A DNA stretch of 64,000 bases from Paraburkholderia aromaticivorans. Lineage in GTDB: Bacteria; Pseudomonadota; Gammaproteobacteria; Burkholderiales; Burkholderiaceae. The notes under the pieces were generated by a model. The model searched no databases, was not told where the DNA came from, and worked only from the letters and a program-made list of their open reading frames with translations. Shown here in pieces: positions 45,937 through 56,604 of the stretch. How positions within the stretch are numbered: the first letter of the stretch is position 1; each line of letters starts with the position of its first letter. The stretch spans positions 1,984,001 through 2,048,000 of the forward strand of contig NZ_CP051515.1 of assembly GCF_012689525.1 (NCBI RefSeq). Reading direction: 5' to 3'. Made by a program: the position numbers and the translations under genes.

Positions 45937-46012
45937 TGGTGGAGGATGACGGGATCGAACCGACGACCCCCTGCTTGCAAAGCAGGTGCTCTCCCAGCTG
46001 AGCTAATCCCCC
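45937..46012 (-). tRNA. tRNA-Ala (anticodon TGC)
   Basis: The 76-base gene reads GGGGGATTAGCTCAG at the 5' end, has anticodon loop CTTTGCAAG with TGC, T loop GGTTCGATCCC and a genome-encoded CCA at the 3' end. It lies in the 16S-23S spacer, as usual in this group. Confidence 0.97.
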
Positions 46013-46086
46013 AGTCATACACAGATATCGCTATCTGTACGGATACCCCAGGGGTTGATCAATTAGCGCAGCCACCGCAGAAACAG

Positions 46087-46163
46087 TGGTGGGTCTGGAT
46101 GGATTCGAACCATCGACCCCCGCCTTATCAAGACGGTGCTCTAACCAACTGAGCTACAGACCC
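46087..46163 (-). tRNA. tRNA-Ile (anticodon GAT)
   Basis: The 77-base gene reads GGGTCTGTAGCTCAGTTGG at the 5' end, has anticodon loop CTTGATAAG with GAT, GGTTCGAATCC T loop and encoded CCA. It is the first spacer tRNA after 16S. Confidence 0.97.
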
Positions 46164-46228
46164 CTGAGTCTGTCCATTTTCACAGCCGATAAGCGTGAGC
46201 GCTCAACGTTCGACACGTCTAGCTCGAG

Positions 46229-47761
<1,533 letters not shown>

Positions 47762-48057
47762 AAACCTGTTACTGTTTTTCGGTCTCTTCCGAGACCGGTC
47801 GCTCACTCAACGTACTGACGAATGATCCAACCATCTTGCGACAGTCAAACCTTCCTTTCATTACTGTGTGAGACTTGATACTTTCGCTTGTTCAGCAGAT
47901 CCCGAAGGATCCACCGCGCGTCGCGCATCAAGCGCCCACACTTATCGGCTGTTAATTTTTAAAGATCGAGTCCGCATTCACTACCGAACCGGCACCGCAC
48001 TTCAACTACCCGGCACCGCTTCGTTCTGCGTCGCTGCATCAGCAGCAGAGAAACGAG
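47762..48057 (-). promoter_or_regulatory. rRNA operon leader
   Basis: The leader transcribed from the promoter at 48058-48086 to 16S includes a hairpin CGGTCTC/GAGACCG (47780-47797) just upstream of 16S, probably part of processing. It also has a boxA-like sequence, TCTTTAAAAATTAACAG, near 47951-47967 on the minus strand. Confidence 0.6.
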
Positions 48058-48086
48058 ATTATGGAGAGCGAGAGAGGGGTCGTCAA
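48058..48086 (-). promoter_or_regulatory. rRNA operon promoter
   Basis: On the minus strand -35 TTGACG (48081-48086), a 17-bp spacer and -10 CATAAT (48058-48063). An A/T-rich block (GAAAAATATT) lies just upstream of the -35 box, as an UP element would. Its strength and place fit the main rrn promoter. The start point would be about 48051. Confidence 0.8.
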
Positions 48087-48415
48087 CCCCCTTCGCGCAA
48101 TATTTTTCAGAAAGTTGAGAGACACGGAAACAGACCACCACCACAACGCCGTCAAATTAGTTAGTCATCCGATCTAATTGACCACTCACGAGGCAATCGT
48201 ACTCGTGACGGCCAGCCAGGTAGTCAGCGGCCGCACCTCCCCGCTGCCAAATCAGCCAAACGAGCCTCCTTACTATACAGAGCCACGACACACATCCGGC
48301 GCACACCCGACAGCAGCGTCGAAAGAACGGGAAAGCCGGCACCGCCGAAAAAACTAAAGTTTCCCCCTCGCCAGCCGTCAACCAAGATATCCCGTCACTT
48401 AAATAGCCGCCGATC
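48087..48415. other. Intergenic region between rrn promoter and the PilZ-like gene
   Basis: About 330 bp with no convincing frame. It contains the upstream part of the rrn promoter and the promoter of the plus-strand PilZ-like gene. I see no other structure that I can support. Confidence 0.4.
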
Positions 48416-49360
48416 ATGGACAATCCAGTCGAGGAACACGTCGAGGAAGCCTCTTCCGCAGCCCAAACGCCAGCCCTAGATCCGGAAAAGGTGCCGGTAG
48501 GCACGCCTCTCGACTGGCCGATCGTCGACGCCGACGGCACGCTTCTTTTCGCCAGCGGCACCATCCTGGCGACCCCGGACGAGCGCAAATTCCTGTTCGG
48601 GCACTTCCGTCCGCAGCGCGGCGACTTACTGGGCGCGGCCGCGCAACCGCCGCGCCAGGCAGAGCCGCAAGCGGATCCCAACGGCGAACTGACGCTCAAG
48701 GACATGCACCTGGAAATCGGTGCATTGATCGGTGTGCGCTCGCAGCTCGGCAGCGGCGCGCCCATGCATCCGTGCCGCATCATCGGTTTCGCGCCGAATC
48801 ATTCGCTCTTCGTCACTCCGCCGATGCACGAAGGCCGCATCTTCCCGCTGGGCATCGGCGAAAACATCGAAATCGTCGCGATCGCCAGCCATGCGGTGTT
48901 TCGTTTCGTGTGCACGATCGAGGCGATCTGCCGCGCGCCGTTCGACTACGTCGTGCTGTCGAAGCCCGGCGTGATCCGCCGCCTGCGCGAACGCAAATCG
49001 ATCCGCGTCCGCGCGCACCTCGCGGTGCGTTTCGGCATCGGTCAAAGCGGGGAATCGTATGAGGGCCTCGGACTCGCGAAAGGCATCAGCGCACTCGGCA
49101 TGTCGCTGGACGCCTCGTGGACTCTCGGCGCTGTCGGCGACCGGTTGCGCGTTGCGTTCTGCCTGAAATCGAAGGATCTCGACACGGAGATCGAAACCAC
49201 GGCGGTGATCCGCAACGTGCAGAAAGGTAGCGGCCCGGGTGAGCCTTCGACGCACGGGCTCGAACTCGATCAACTCGATGCAGCCCAGCAGATGGCGATG
49301 AAAGTCTTCGTGTTCGACCGTCAGGACGATGTGGTGTATTGGTCGAGCGGCCTGAAATAA
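48416..49360 (+). CDS. PilZ-domain protein, YcgR-like, with a non-canonical second motif
   Basis: A 314-residue protein. The N-terminal ~75 residues are variable; residues about 95-190 form a YcgR-N-like domain (LKDMHLEIGALIGVRSQLG...PPMHEGRIFPLGIGENIEIVAIASHAVFRFVCTIEAICRAPFDYVVLSKPG). Residues about 195-310 form the PilZ domain, which binds cyclic di-GMP. The first motif RxxxR is present in RERKSIRVR. The second, normally D/N-x-S-x-x-G, is KGISALG here, with Gly in place of Asp/Asn. Such changes can weaken ligand binding. It is monocistronic, starts 329 bp from the rrn promoter, and would act as a flagellar brake or related effector. Confidence 0.82.
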   Translation: MDNPVEEHVEEASSAAQTPALDPEKVPVGTPLDWPIVDADGTLLFASGTILATPDERKFLFGHFRPQRGDLLGAAAQPPRQAEPQADPNGELTLKDMHLEIGALIGVRSQLGSGAPMHPCRIIGFAPNHSLFVTPPMHEGRIFPLGIGENIEIVAIASHAVFRFVCTIEAICRAPFDYVVLSKPGVIRRLRERKSIRVRAHLAVRFGIGQSGESYEGLGLAKGISALGMSLDASWTLGAVGDRLRVAFCLKSKDLDTEIETTAVIRNVQKGSGPGEPSTHGLELDQLDAAQQMAMKVFVFDRQDDVVYWSSGLK

Positions 49361-49372
49361 GCGCAGGCCCGA

Positions 49373-49397
49373 GAGCGGCAAGGCCCGCGTGCCGCTC
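49373..49397. terminator. Hairpin between the convergent PilZ and chlD genes
   Basis: An 8-bp stem GAGCGGCA/TGCCGCTC with a 9-base loop lies just after the PilZ stop and reaches the chlD stop. No T tract is present, so it may work as a weak terminator for both genes. Confidence 0.45.
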
Positions 49398-50079
49398 AGC
49401 CCATCACTATCAGTTCTTCTGGCGTGAAACGCCGCGCGCCCCACGCATCGGCGAGCACTTCGCAGCGGCCCAGCCGGATCGCCTCGCGCTCGAAATCGAC
49501 GAACACCACTTCGTCCGCATCCAGCGGCCGCGCCGGCATGTCACGCGTGCGGCCATCGGTCAGAATCCACAACCAGCGTTGCTGCCCGGGCTTGCGACGC
49601 GCGCTGCGATCCAGCAGTTGGGATGCACGCTGAACGCCTGCGGCCAGCGGTGTGCCGCCTCCGCCGCCCACTGGCCTCAGCCACTGCTCGTTCCACCAGC
49701 GCGGCACAGCGGGACCGAAACGCACATCCGCACCAGTGCCACCGAAACAGACCAGCGCCGCCTCGGCACGCGCCGCGCTCGCGCGGTCGAACAAGGCGAT
49801 CAGCAATCCCTTGGCGAGCGCAAGGCGCTGCCCGGCCAGCATGGAACCGGAGCAATCGAGCACGAAGCAATGCAGCACGCCGCCACGCGGCGCTTCGCGC
49901 ATGAAACGCAGATGCTCGGCGCGCAGCGCGTTCTGTCGCATCGCGGCGAGTGTCGGCGGCCAGTCGATGCGCTTGCCCGGTTGCCCGCGCAAGCGCCCGC
50001 GCGCATCTGCGCCAGCGCCTTGAAACCATCGAAAACCGCTGCGCGAGTCAGCGGCGGCGCCCTTCCGATGGCTCAGCGT
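49396..50079 (-). CDS. Cobaltochelatase vWA (ChlD C-terminal) part, read in the -1 frame after the AAA+ part
   Basis: About 227 residues in frame -1 relative to the upstream AAA+ gene. The vWA domain has the MIDAS motif HCFVLDCSGSML (DxSxS), a Thr in GGGGGTPLAAGV and the Asp in WILTDGRTRD. The upstream part RGRLRGQPGKRIDWPPTLAAMRQN is typical of ChlD just before its vWA domain. The frame has no good start of its own: the only upstream start is a TTG at 50151, within the AAA+ gene. The two frames meet at an A7 run (50079-50085), so expression by -1 frameshift is the simplest account. It would form the medium (D) subunit for cobalt insertion with CobN. Confidence 0.72.
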   Translation of the reverse strand, partial: TLSHRKGAAADSRSGFRWFQGAGADARGRLRGQPGKRIDWPPTLAAMRQNALRAEHLRFMREAPRGGVLHCFVLDCSGSMLAGQRLALAKGLLIALFDRASAARAEAALVCFGGTGADVRFGPAVPRWWNEQWLRPVGGGGGTPLAAGVQRASQLLDRSARRKPGQQRWLWILTDGRTRDMPARPLDADEVVFVDFEREAIRLGRCEVLADAWGARRFTPEELIVMG

Positions 50080-51143
50080 TTTTTTACGTTCAGTGGAATG
50101 ACGCCTTTGACGTGCGTGGTCGCGGCCGGCTCGGGCGCGAGGTAGCCCCAATCGCTCTCGCCGGCAGCCGCGGCCGGCGGCGCATTGCCTTCCGCGGATG
50201 AAGAGCGGCTATCGGAAGAAGCCTCCCGCTCGCCGTCACTCTCACGCGCATCACCTGCCGCCGACGACTCGCGAACCTGCCGCCGATGAGCCAACACCGC
50301 CTCAGCCACCCGATCGACATGCTCCGCCGTCACCGCGGCCGCCTGTTCGAGCGCCGCCAACGCACGCGCCGCGCGCAGCATCACGAGATCGGCGCGCAAA
50401 CCATCCACGGCGGCGTCGATGCACAGCGCGCTCACATGCGCATGCACGGCGTCATCGAACGCGAGTTGCGGCAACCTGCCGCGCGCCGCTCGAATCCGCT
50501 CGACATGAGCCGCCTGCTGCTGCGCATAGCCCGCACGAAAACCCTGCGGATCGAGATCGAACGCCAGCCGCGCTTTCACTATCGCCTGACGCACACGCGG
50601 CTCGAAACAGTTCTGCAACTCGACCATCAAACCGAAACGATCGATCAATTGCGGCCGCAGTTCGCCCTCTTCAGGGTTCATCGTGCCGATCAGCACGAAG
50701 CTCGCGTCGTGGCTATGCGATACGCCATCGCGCTCGACGGTATTCACGCCGCTAGCCGCCGCGTCGAGCAAGGCATCGACGAGCGCGTCGGGCAGCAGAT
50801 TGACTTCGTCCACATACAGCACGCCGCGGTGCGCTTTCGCGAGCAGACCGGGCGAGAAGCGCACCGAACCGTCGCGCAACACGGTTTCGATATCGAGCGT
50901 GCCGATCAAGCGATCTTCGCTGGCGCCAAGCGGCAGATTCACCAGTTGCCCTTCCGACAGCAACTCAGCCAGCGCGCGCGCCGCGGTCGACTTCGCCGTG
51001 CCACGTGGCCCGGTGACCAGCACGCCGCTTAAGCCCGGATCGATGGCGGCCAGCAGTAGCGCCTGCTGCAACGGCGCCTGGCCGATCAGCGCGGCAAAGG
51101 GAAAAACGGGCCGCGCGTTGGCCGCACTCATCGCTGGATTCAT
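50073..51143 (-). CDS. Cobaltochelatase AAA+ subunit (ChlI-like), first part of ChlD
   Basis: A 356-residue AAA+ ATPase of magnesium-chelatase I type: Walker A TGPRGTAKST, SEDRLIGTLDIE, Walker B VLYVDEVNLLPD, sensor FVLIGTMNPEEGELRPQLIDRFG. The C-terminus, from about 310, is a low-complexity acidic/Ser-rich linker (ESDGEREASSDSRSSSAEGN) like the linker between the AAA+ and vWA domains of ChlD. It overlaps the cobN stop as ATGA. It ends in GTA AAA AAA CGC TGA, directly at the A7 slippery run. Termination here gives the small subunit; -1 shifting would give a ~582-residue ChlD. It replaces CobS/CobT in this organism's cobaltochelatase. Confidence 0.8.
   Translation of the reverse strand: MNPAMSAANARPVFPFAALIGQAPLQQALLLAAIDPGLSGVLVTGPRGTAKSTAARALAELLSEGQLVNLPLGASEDRLIGTLDIETVLRDGSVRFSPGLLAKAHRGVLYVDEVNLLPDALVDALLDAAASGVNTVERDGVSHSHDASFVLIGTMNPEEGELRPQLIDRFGLMVELQNCFEPRVRQAIVKARLAFDLDPQGFRAGYAQQQAAHVERIRAARGRLPQLAFDDAVHAHVSALCIDAAVDGLRADLVMLRAARALAALEQAAAVTAEHVDRVAEAVLAHRRQVRESSAAGDARESDGEREASSDSRSSSAEGNAPPAAAAGESDWGYLAPEPAATTHVKGVIPLNVKKR
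50079..50085 (-). promoter_or_regulatory. Candidate programmed -1 ribosomal frameshift site in chlD
   Basis: Seven A residues on the minus strand (codons GTA AAA AAA, then CGC TGA). Slipping back one base continues the reading as ACG CTG AGC CAT in the vWA frame, which has no start of its own. The stop TGA is 4 bases after the run. A possible stimulating stem-loop lies downstream (CCGCTG/CAGCGG, about 25-45 bases away) and AAAGG about 18 bases upstream. Confidence 0.65.
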
Positions 51144-54100
51144 GTTTGCATTCCTTCGATCTGCTGCTCGCTCGCAAGCAGATGCTGTTCGACTTGCGCG
51201 CGATAGTCGCCGGGCGCCTGCCACAAACCGCGCTGCATGGCTTCGAGCAAACGCTCGCAGATCGAATGCAACGCGTGAGGGTTGTGCCGCTGCAAGAACT
51301 CGCGGGTGTCCGCGTCGTTCAAATAAGCATCCGTCACGAGCGCATATTGATGATCCGCGATCACGCGCGCGGTCGCGTCGTAACCATACAGATAGTCGAC
51401 GGTCGCAGCGATTTCCGCCGCGCCCTTGTAGCCGTGACGCTTCACGCCATCGAGCCATTTCGGATTGACCACGCGCGAGCGGATCACGCGCGCGATCTCC
51501 TCATGCAGCGTGCGCACGCGCGGCGCGGCCGGATTGCTGTGGTCGGCGTGATACACACTCGGCTGATCGCCGGCCAGATGCCGCACCGCGGCGACCATGC
51601 CGCCCTGGAACTGGTAGTAATCGTTCGAATCGAGCAAGTCGTGTTCGCGGTTGTCCTGGTTCTGCAGCACCACGTCCATTGCCGCGAGGCGCGTGCCGAA
51701 CGCGTGACGCGCCTCTTCGCCCGCGCTCTTTTGCGTGTATGCGTAGCCGCCCCACGCCTGATACGCGTTCGCGAGATCGGCGTCGGTCTGCCATTGCTGC
51801 GAGTCGATCATGTCCTGCAGACCCGCGCCGTAAGCGCCGGGCCGCGCGCTGAACACGCGCCAGCCGGCGCGCTTGCGCGCTTCGGCGGCGTCCATGCCGC
51901 GCGCGATCAGCGCATCGCGCTCGCGCAGCACGCGTGCGCGAATCGGATTCAGGTCCTCGGGTTCGTCGAGTTCGGCGACGGCTTGCACGGCGGCGTCGAA
52001 TAAATGCATGACGTTGGCGAAGGCGTCGCGGAAGAAACCGGACACTCGCAAGGTGACATCGATACGCGGCCGGTCGAACACCTCGATCGGCATGATTTCA
52101 AAATCGGTCACGCGATGGCTGCCCGGTGCCCACTTCGGCCGCACGCCGAGCAACGCGAGCGCCTGGGCGATATCGTCGCCACCCGTGCGCATGGTCGCGG
52201 TGCCCCAAACGGACAGACCGATGGCGCGCGGATAGTCGCCCTTCTCCTGCAAATGCCGTTCGATCAGTTGCTGGGCGGATTTCAAGCCGAGCGACCAGGC
52301 GGCTTGCGTGGGAACCGCGCGCGTGTCGACCGAATAGAAGTTGCGGCCGGTGGGCAGCACGTCGGGCCGGCCACGCGATGGCGAACCGCTCGGTCCAGGC
52401 GGCACGAAACGCCCTTCGAGGCCACGCTTTAGCTGAAGCATTTCCTGCGGGCCGCAGGCGTCGAGCCGCGGCAGTACGTCGTCACGCAGACGCTCGATCA
52501 CTTGCTCCGCTTGCGGCAAGCTAACCGCAAGAAACGGCGCTGCTGATGCGTCCGTTCGATCGCCGCACACGTCTCGCAGCAACTCGGCCGCCAGCAACTC
52601 CAGCCGTTCGCGCGTATCGCCGCAATGCCGCCACGGCGCATCGCTCACACGCTGCAGCGCATCGGGACGCGGCCCGTCCCACACCGCCGACCAATCCACC
52701 GACAACGGATCGAACAGATGATCCATCTTCAGATCACGCGCCAATGCATCGATCAACCCGGCCTTGCCGCCTTGCCCATCGCCGACAGGAAAGCGTCCCA
52801 ACGCCAGCAACGTATCGCGCCGCTGCACGCCATCAGGCGATTGCCCAAACGTATGCAAGCCATCGCGAATCTGCGCTTCCTTCAACTCGCACAGCCACGC
52901 ATCGACGCGCGTGAGCAGCGCGTCTTCATCATCCTGCCCGTTCGGCGCCGCAAGACTCAGTTCCTCATGCAACTTATGTTCGACGATGGTCGCCAGAATC
53001 GTGCGCCGCAACAGCTTCGAGCGGCGCGGATCGACCATCAACGCTTCATAGTATTCATCGACCTGGCGCTCCAGGTCCTGCAACGGTCCGTAACTTTCGG
53101 CACGCGTGAGCGGCGGCATCAGGTGATCGATAATGACGGCCTGCGTACGGCGTTTCGCCTGGCTGCCCTCGCCCGGATCGTTGACGATGAACGGATACAG
53201 ATGCGGCATCGGCCCAAGAATCAGATCGGGCCAGCAGGTATCGCTCAACGCGACGCTCTTGCCGGGCAGCCATTCGAGATTACCGTGCTTGCCGACATGC
53301 ACGACCGCGTCGATGCCGAACTGGTGACGCAACCAGAAATAGAACGCCAGATACGCATGCGGCGGCACCAGCTCGGCGTCGTGATAACTCGCGTAATCGC
53401 CCTGCTCGCGCGAACGCGACGGTTGAATGCCGACGAACACCTGCCCGCAACGCCAGCCCGCGATCATGAAACGGCCGCGTCGCAGCGTCGGATCCTGGTC
53501 GGGCGTGCCCCAACGCGCGTTCAGCGCCTGGCGCGTTTCGGCGGGCAAGGCGTTGAAGTGCGCGAGATAGTCGTCGAGCGCGAGGCTTTGCAGCGCGGGA
53601 CGCAGATCGCGCACGACCGGATCGTTGGTCACGCCTTCGGTGAGCTTTTTCAGCAGCGCGCCGCCGTCCGTGGGCAAGTCGGCGAGACGATAACCTTCGT
53701 CGCGCAGCATCGACAGAATGCCGACCACCGAGGCCGGCGTATCGAGTCCCACGCCGTTGCCGATGCGCCCTTCGCTCATCGGATAGTTGGCGAGGATCAG
53801 CGCGAGTTTCTTGTCCGCGTTATCGAGTGAACGCAGACGGCACCAGCGTCGGCTCAGCTCGGCGAGAAAACGCACCCGCTCGGCGTCCGGCTGATAACGC
53901 ACCACATCGACCTGAGTGTGCGGACAACGGTACGCGAGGCCCTTGAAACTGATCGCGCGCGTGATGATGCGGCCATCCACTTCCGGCAGCGCGATATGCA
54001 TGGCGATATCGCGCGAATTGAGACCCTGATTGTCCTTGACCCAATCCTCGCGGTTGCCGCCGCTCAGGATCACCTGAAACACCGGCGCGTCGCCGGCGAG

Positions 54101-54946
54101 CGCGAGCGGCTCGGGGTCGTCGATTGCGGACGCGGCGAACGCGGTCGTGTTCAGCACCAGCGCGACATCGTGCTGCGCGCACAGCGATTGCACGACGTCG
54201 CGGCTCATCGCATCTTTCAGAGAGGTAATCGCGATCGGCAGCGGATTCAGACCTTGCGATTCGAGCGCGTCGATCAGCGCATCGAACACGGCCGTATTGG
54301 CCGCCTGCAGATGCGCCTTGTAGAACAGGATCGCCGCGACCGGCGCGTGCTGTTGCCAACGCGCCTGCCAGTCGGCCATGGTCGGCGTGTCGCGTTCGGG
54401 ATGGTAAAGCGTCGCGGCCGGCAACGCGCGCGGCGGCGCGGGCTCACGTCCCCAGCCAAAGGCGCGGTGCGCGATGCAGCGCAGAAACGCCTCGGCATTT
54501 TGCGGGCCGCCTTCACGCAGATAGCGCCAGAGCTGATGGCACAGATCGGGGCTCGCAGTGCTACGCGCGAGCAGATTCGGATCTTCCTGCAGATCGCCGG
54601 AGAACATCGCGAGCGTCTGCTGCTTGCGCTCAGCGAGCGCCACCACCTGCTCAATGCCGTAAGGCCAATACGCCTCGCCACCGAGGTGATCGACCACCAC
54701 CACGCGTGCATGCTGCAAGACGTCTTCGAGATAAAAATCCACCGACGCCGATTGCCGCAAATACGTGACGTTCGCGAGCCGTACGCTCGGGAAGCCTTCA
54801 CCGAGCCGCGGAAAAACGCTCGCCAGCAGCGACAGCGTGGTATCGGCGGAACTGAGCACCACGATATCCGCGGGCTGCTGATCGATACGGATCACGCCTT
54901 GCGTATCGTCGACAAAACCGCCCGGCGTGGTGCGCAGCAGATGCAT
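51140..54946 (-). CDS. cobN: Cobaltochelatase large subunit CobN
   Basis: A 1268-residue protein of the CobN/BchH family. Conserved stretches include DVALVLNTTAFAAS, ILANYPMSEGRIGNGVGLDTPASVVGILSMLRDEGYRL, FGIDAVVHVGKHGNLEWLPGKSVALSDTCWPDLILGPMPHLYPFIVNDPGEGSQAKRR and MRTGGDDIAQALALLGVRPKWAPGSHRVTDFEIMPIEVFDRPRIDVTLRVSGFFRDAF. It binds hydrogenobyrinate a,c-diamide and takes Co2+ in the aerobic cobalamin pathway, with ATP hydrolysis by partner AAA+/vWA subunits. Its stop overlaps the chlD start as ATGA, and it lies 6 bp after the cobW stop. Confidence 0.94.
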   Translation of the reverse strand: MHLLRTTPGGFVDDTQGVIRIDQQPADIVVLSSADTTLSLLASVFPRLGEGFPSVRLANVTYLRQSASVDFYLEDVLQHARVVVVDHLGGEAYWPYGIEQVVALAERKQQTLAMFSGDLQEDPNLLARSTASPDLCHQLWRYLREGGPQNAEAFLRCIAHRAFGWGREPAPPRALPAATLYHPERDTPTMADWQARWQQHAPVAAILFYKAHLQAANTAVFDALIDALESQGLNPLPIAITSLKDAMSRDVVQSLCAQHDVALVLNTTAFAASAIDDPEPLALAGDAPVFQVILSGGNREDWVKDNQGLNSRDIAMHIALPEVDGRIITRAISFKGLAYRCPHTQVDVVRYQPDAERVRFLAELSRRWCRLRSLDNADKKLALILANYPMSEGRIGNGVGLDTPASVVGILSMLRDEGYRLADLPTDGGALLKKLTEGVTNDPVVRDLRPALQSLALDDYLAHFNALPAETRQALNARWGTPDQDPTLRRGRFMIAGWRCGQVFVGIQPSRSREQGDYASYHDAELVPPHAYLAFYFWLRHQFGIDAVVHVGKHGNLEWLPGKSVALSDTCWPDLILGPMPHLYPFIVNDPGEGSQAKRRTQAVIIDHLMPPLTRAESYGPLQDLERQVDEYYEALMVDPRRSKLLRRTILATIVEHKLHEELSLAAPNGQDDEDALLTRVDAWLCELKEAQIRDGLHTFGQSPDGVQRRDTLLALGRFPVGDGQGGKAGLIDALARDLKMDHLFDPLSVDWSAVWDGPRPDALQRVSDAPWRHCGDTRERLELLAAELLRDVCGDRTDASAAPFLAVSLPQAEQVIERLRDDVLPRLDACGPQEMLQLKRGLEGRFVPPGPSGSPSRGRPDVLPTGRNFYSVDTRAVPTQAAWSLGLKSAQQLIERHLQEKGDYPRAIGLSVWGTATMRTGGDDIAQALALLGVRPKWAPGSHRVTDFEIMPIEVFDRPRIDVTLRVSGFFRDAFANVMHLFDAAVQAVAELDEPEDLNPIRARVLRERDALIARGMDAAEARKRAGWRVFSARPGAYGAGLQDMIDSQQWQTDADLANAYQAWGGYAYTQKSAGEEARHAFGTRLAAMDVVLQNQDNREHDLLDSNDYYQFQGGMVAAVRHLAGDQPSVYHADHSNPAAPRVRTLHEEIARVIRSRVVNPKWLDGVKRHGYKGAAEIAATVDYLYGYDATARVIADHQYALVTDAYLNDADTREFLQRHNPHALHSICERLLEAMQRGLWQAPGDYRAQVEQHLLASEQQIEGMQT

Positions 54947-54952
54947 GAGCGC

Positions 54953-56044
54953 TTACGCCTGTTGCGTTTCGACGCTCGACGGCACGCCGAGCGCCGCGTC
55001 GAACGCACGCTGCAGCGCGGGCTGATCGAGGTCTTCACCGATCAGCACGAAGCGGCTCGGGCCGCTTTCGCCGGCCTGCCAGCGTCGATCGAAATAGCTG
55101 TCGAAGCGGCGCCCGACGCCTTGAATCACCAGACGCATCGCCGCGCCCGGCAGCGCCGCGAAACCTTTGACGCGGTAGATCGTGTTGGTTTCGACGAGCT
55201 GTTGCAGCGCGGCGATCACCGCCTCGCGCGACGACGCGTTCGCCTGCACGACCACCGAGTCGAACTCGTCGTGATGGTGGTCGGCGTCGTCGGCGGAACC
55301 GTGGTGATCGTGGCGCAAGTGGATCGACTCTTCCGACGCCGCTTCGAGGCACAGCAACGTATGCAGATCGAGCTGGCCCTTGTGCGCGCGCACGATCTTC
55401 ACTTGCGGCGGAATTTCTTCGCGGATCGAAATTTCAACCGCGCTTTGCTGCGCGTCGTCGAGCAAATCCGTCTTGTTCAGAATCACCAGATCGGCAGCCG
55501 ACAACTGGTCTTCAAACAATTCGTGCAACGGCGACTCGTGATCGAGATTCGGATCGGCCTTGCGCTGCGCATCCACGGCGATCGGATTGTCGGCGAACTG
55601 ACCGCTTGCCGCGGCCGGGCCGTCCACCACGGTGACCACGGCATCCACGGTGAAACTGTTCTTGATCTGCGGCCAGTTGAACGCCTGCACCAGCGGCTTC
55701 GGCAGCGCGAGCCCCGACGTCTCGATCAGCACGTGATCGATCTGGTCGCGGCGCTCCACGAGTTTTTCCATCACCGGAAAAAACTCTTCCTGCACGGTGC
55801 AGCACAGGCAGCCATTCGCGAGTTCATACAGTTGACCTTCGGTTTCGACGCCGTTTTCATCGCAACCGATGCCGCAACCCTTGAGGATTTCCCCGTCGAT
55901 GCCGAGCTCGCCGAACTCGTTGACGATCACCGCGATGCGCTTGCCGCCCGCATGCTGAAGAATATGCCGCAGCAGCGTGGTCTTGCCGCTGCCGAGAAAG
56001 CCCGTGACGATGGTGACGGGGATCTTGCGCATTTGAGTTTGCAT
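54953..56044 (-). CDS. cobW: Cobalamin biosynthesis GTPase CobW (COG0523)
   Basis: About 363 residues from ATG 56044 (Mets at 56056 and 56032 are alternatives). The G1 loop is [11 protein letters not shown]. The metal motif is GCLCCTV (CxCC). A switch/Walker [12 protein letters not shown] and NKTDLL follow. A long His/Asp-rich loop ([19 protein letters not shown], about 240-258) is present, typical of CobW. The C-terminal CobW domain includes [13 protein letters not shown]. It is a metal-chaperone GTPase believed to supply Co2+ to cobaltochelatase; the next gene is cobN, 6 bp away. A cobalamin riboswitch lies 200 bp upstream, so expression should fall when B12 is ample. Confidence 0.92.
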   Translation of the reverse strand: MQTQMRKIPVTIVTGFLGSGKTTLLRHILQHAGGKRIAVIVNEFGELGIDGEILKGCGIGCDENGVETEGQLYELANGCLCCTVQEEFFPVMEKLVERRDQIDHVLIETSGLALPKPLVQAFNWPQIKNSFTVDAVVTVVDGPAAASGQFADNPIAVDAQRKADPNLDHESPLHELFEDQLSAADLVILNKTDLLDDAQQSAVEISIREEIPPQVKIVRAHKGQLDLHTLLCLEAASEESIHLRHDHHGSADDADHHHDEFDSVVVQANASSREAVIAALQQLVETNTIYRVKGFAALPGAAMRLVIQGVGRRFDSYFDRRWQAGESGPSRFVLIGEDLDQPALQRAFDAALGVPSSVETQQA

Positions 56045-56249
56045 CGTGAGGTCCATCCGTAGGAGTTGCACGTGCACGCCGGCGTGTTTGTCTATCTGTC
56101 TGCGCGCAATGGCAAACGGAGCACACGCCCGATGAGCCACGACGATAACAAAACACGGGGACGAACGACGGCGTTGCCGCGACAACAGAAAAACAGAAAA
56201 CGGGAATGAGATCATGAACGCAGCGCCGCATCCCCGCGGCGTTCGTTCT
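56045..56249 (-). other. 5' leader between riboswitch and cobW
   Basis: About 205 bases between the riboswitch and the cobW start. The stretch CCGAATACG... through GTTGTCGCG is unremarkable. No gene is seen; it should carry the expression platform. Confidence 0.4.
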
Positions 56250-56509
56250 TCGTATTCTGGCCGGTATCCGGGCTGGCGAAAGCGCCGCTTCCCCTTCCCG
56301 GGCGAGTGGTTTCTCGCCCAGTGGGTAATATGCCGACGCGGCCTTGCGCGTGGACATCGAAGCCGGCTCCGCGGCGCTAAAGCTCTGAACTTAGCACCAC
56401 ATTTCGCTTACCGTTGCGGGGGCAGCACAGGTTGACCCGATCCATGGCAGGCAGGCACCCTGTTTCCCGTTTAACTGCATGCGCACGAGCGCGCACACGA
56501 GCACCAAAG
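56250..56509 (-). promoter_or_regulatory. Cobalamin riboswitch controlling cobW-cobN-chlD
   Basis: The minus strand shows the class signature: TTTGGTGC at the 5' end, then TTAAACGGGAAACAGGGTGCC, GCTGCCCCCGCAACGGTAAG, ACTGGGCGAG, GGGAAGGGGAAGCGGC and GCCAGCCCGGATACCGGCC at the 3' end. This includes the conserved B12-box. It lies upstream of cobW on the same strand and would repress that operon in the presence of adenosylcobalamin. Confidence 0.9.
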
Positions 56510-56604
56510 TGCGTGCGAGTGTAGGCCCGCGGCCCGGTGCCGTCAAGGAAACGCAAGCCGCAAGCGCTTATCGGGCGGGGCGCCATGTGCTATCGTATGC
56601 GCGC

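Noticed and set aside
53918..56062. A 714-codon plus-strand frame opposite cobN and cobW.
   Set aside because: It is the antisense shadow of two well-conserved genes with riboswitch control.
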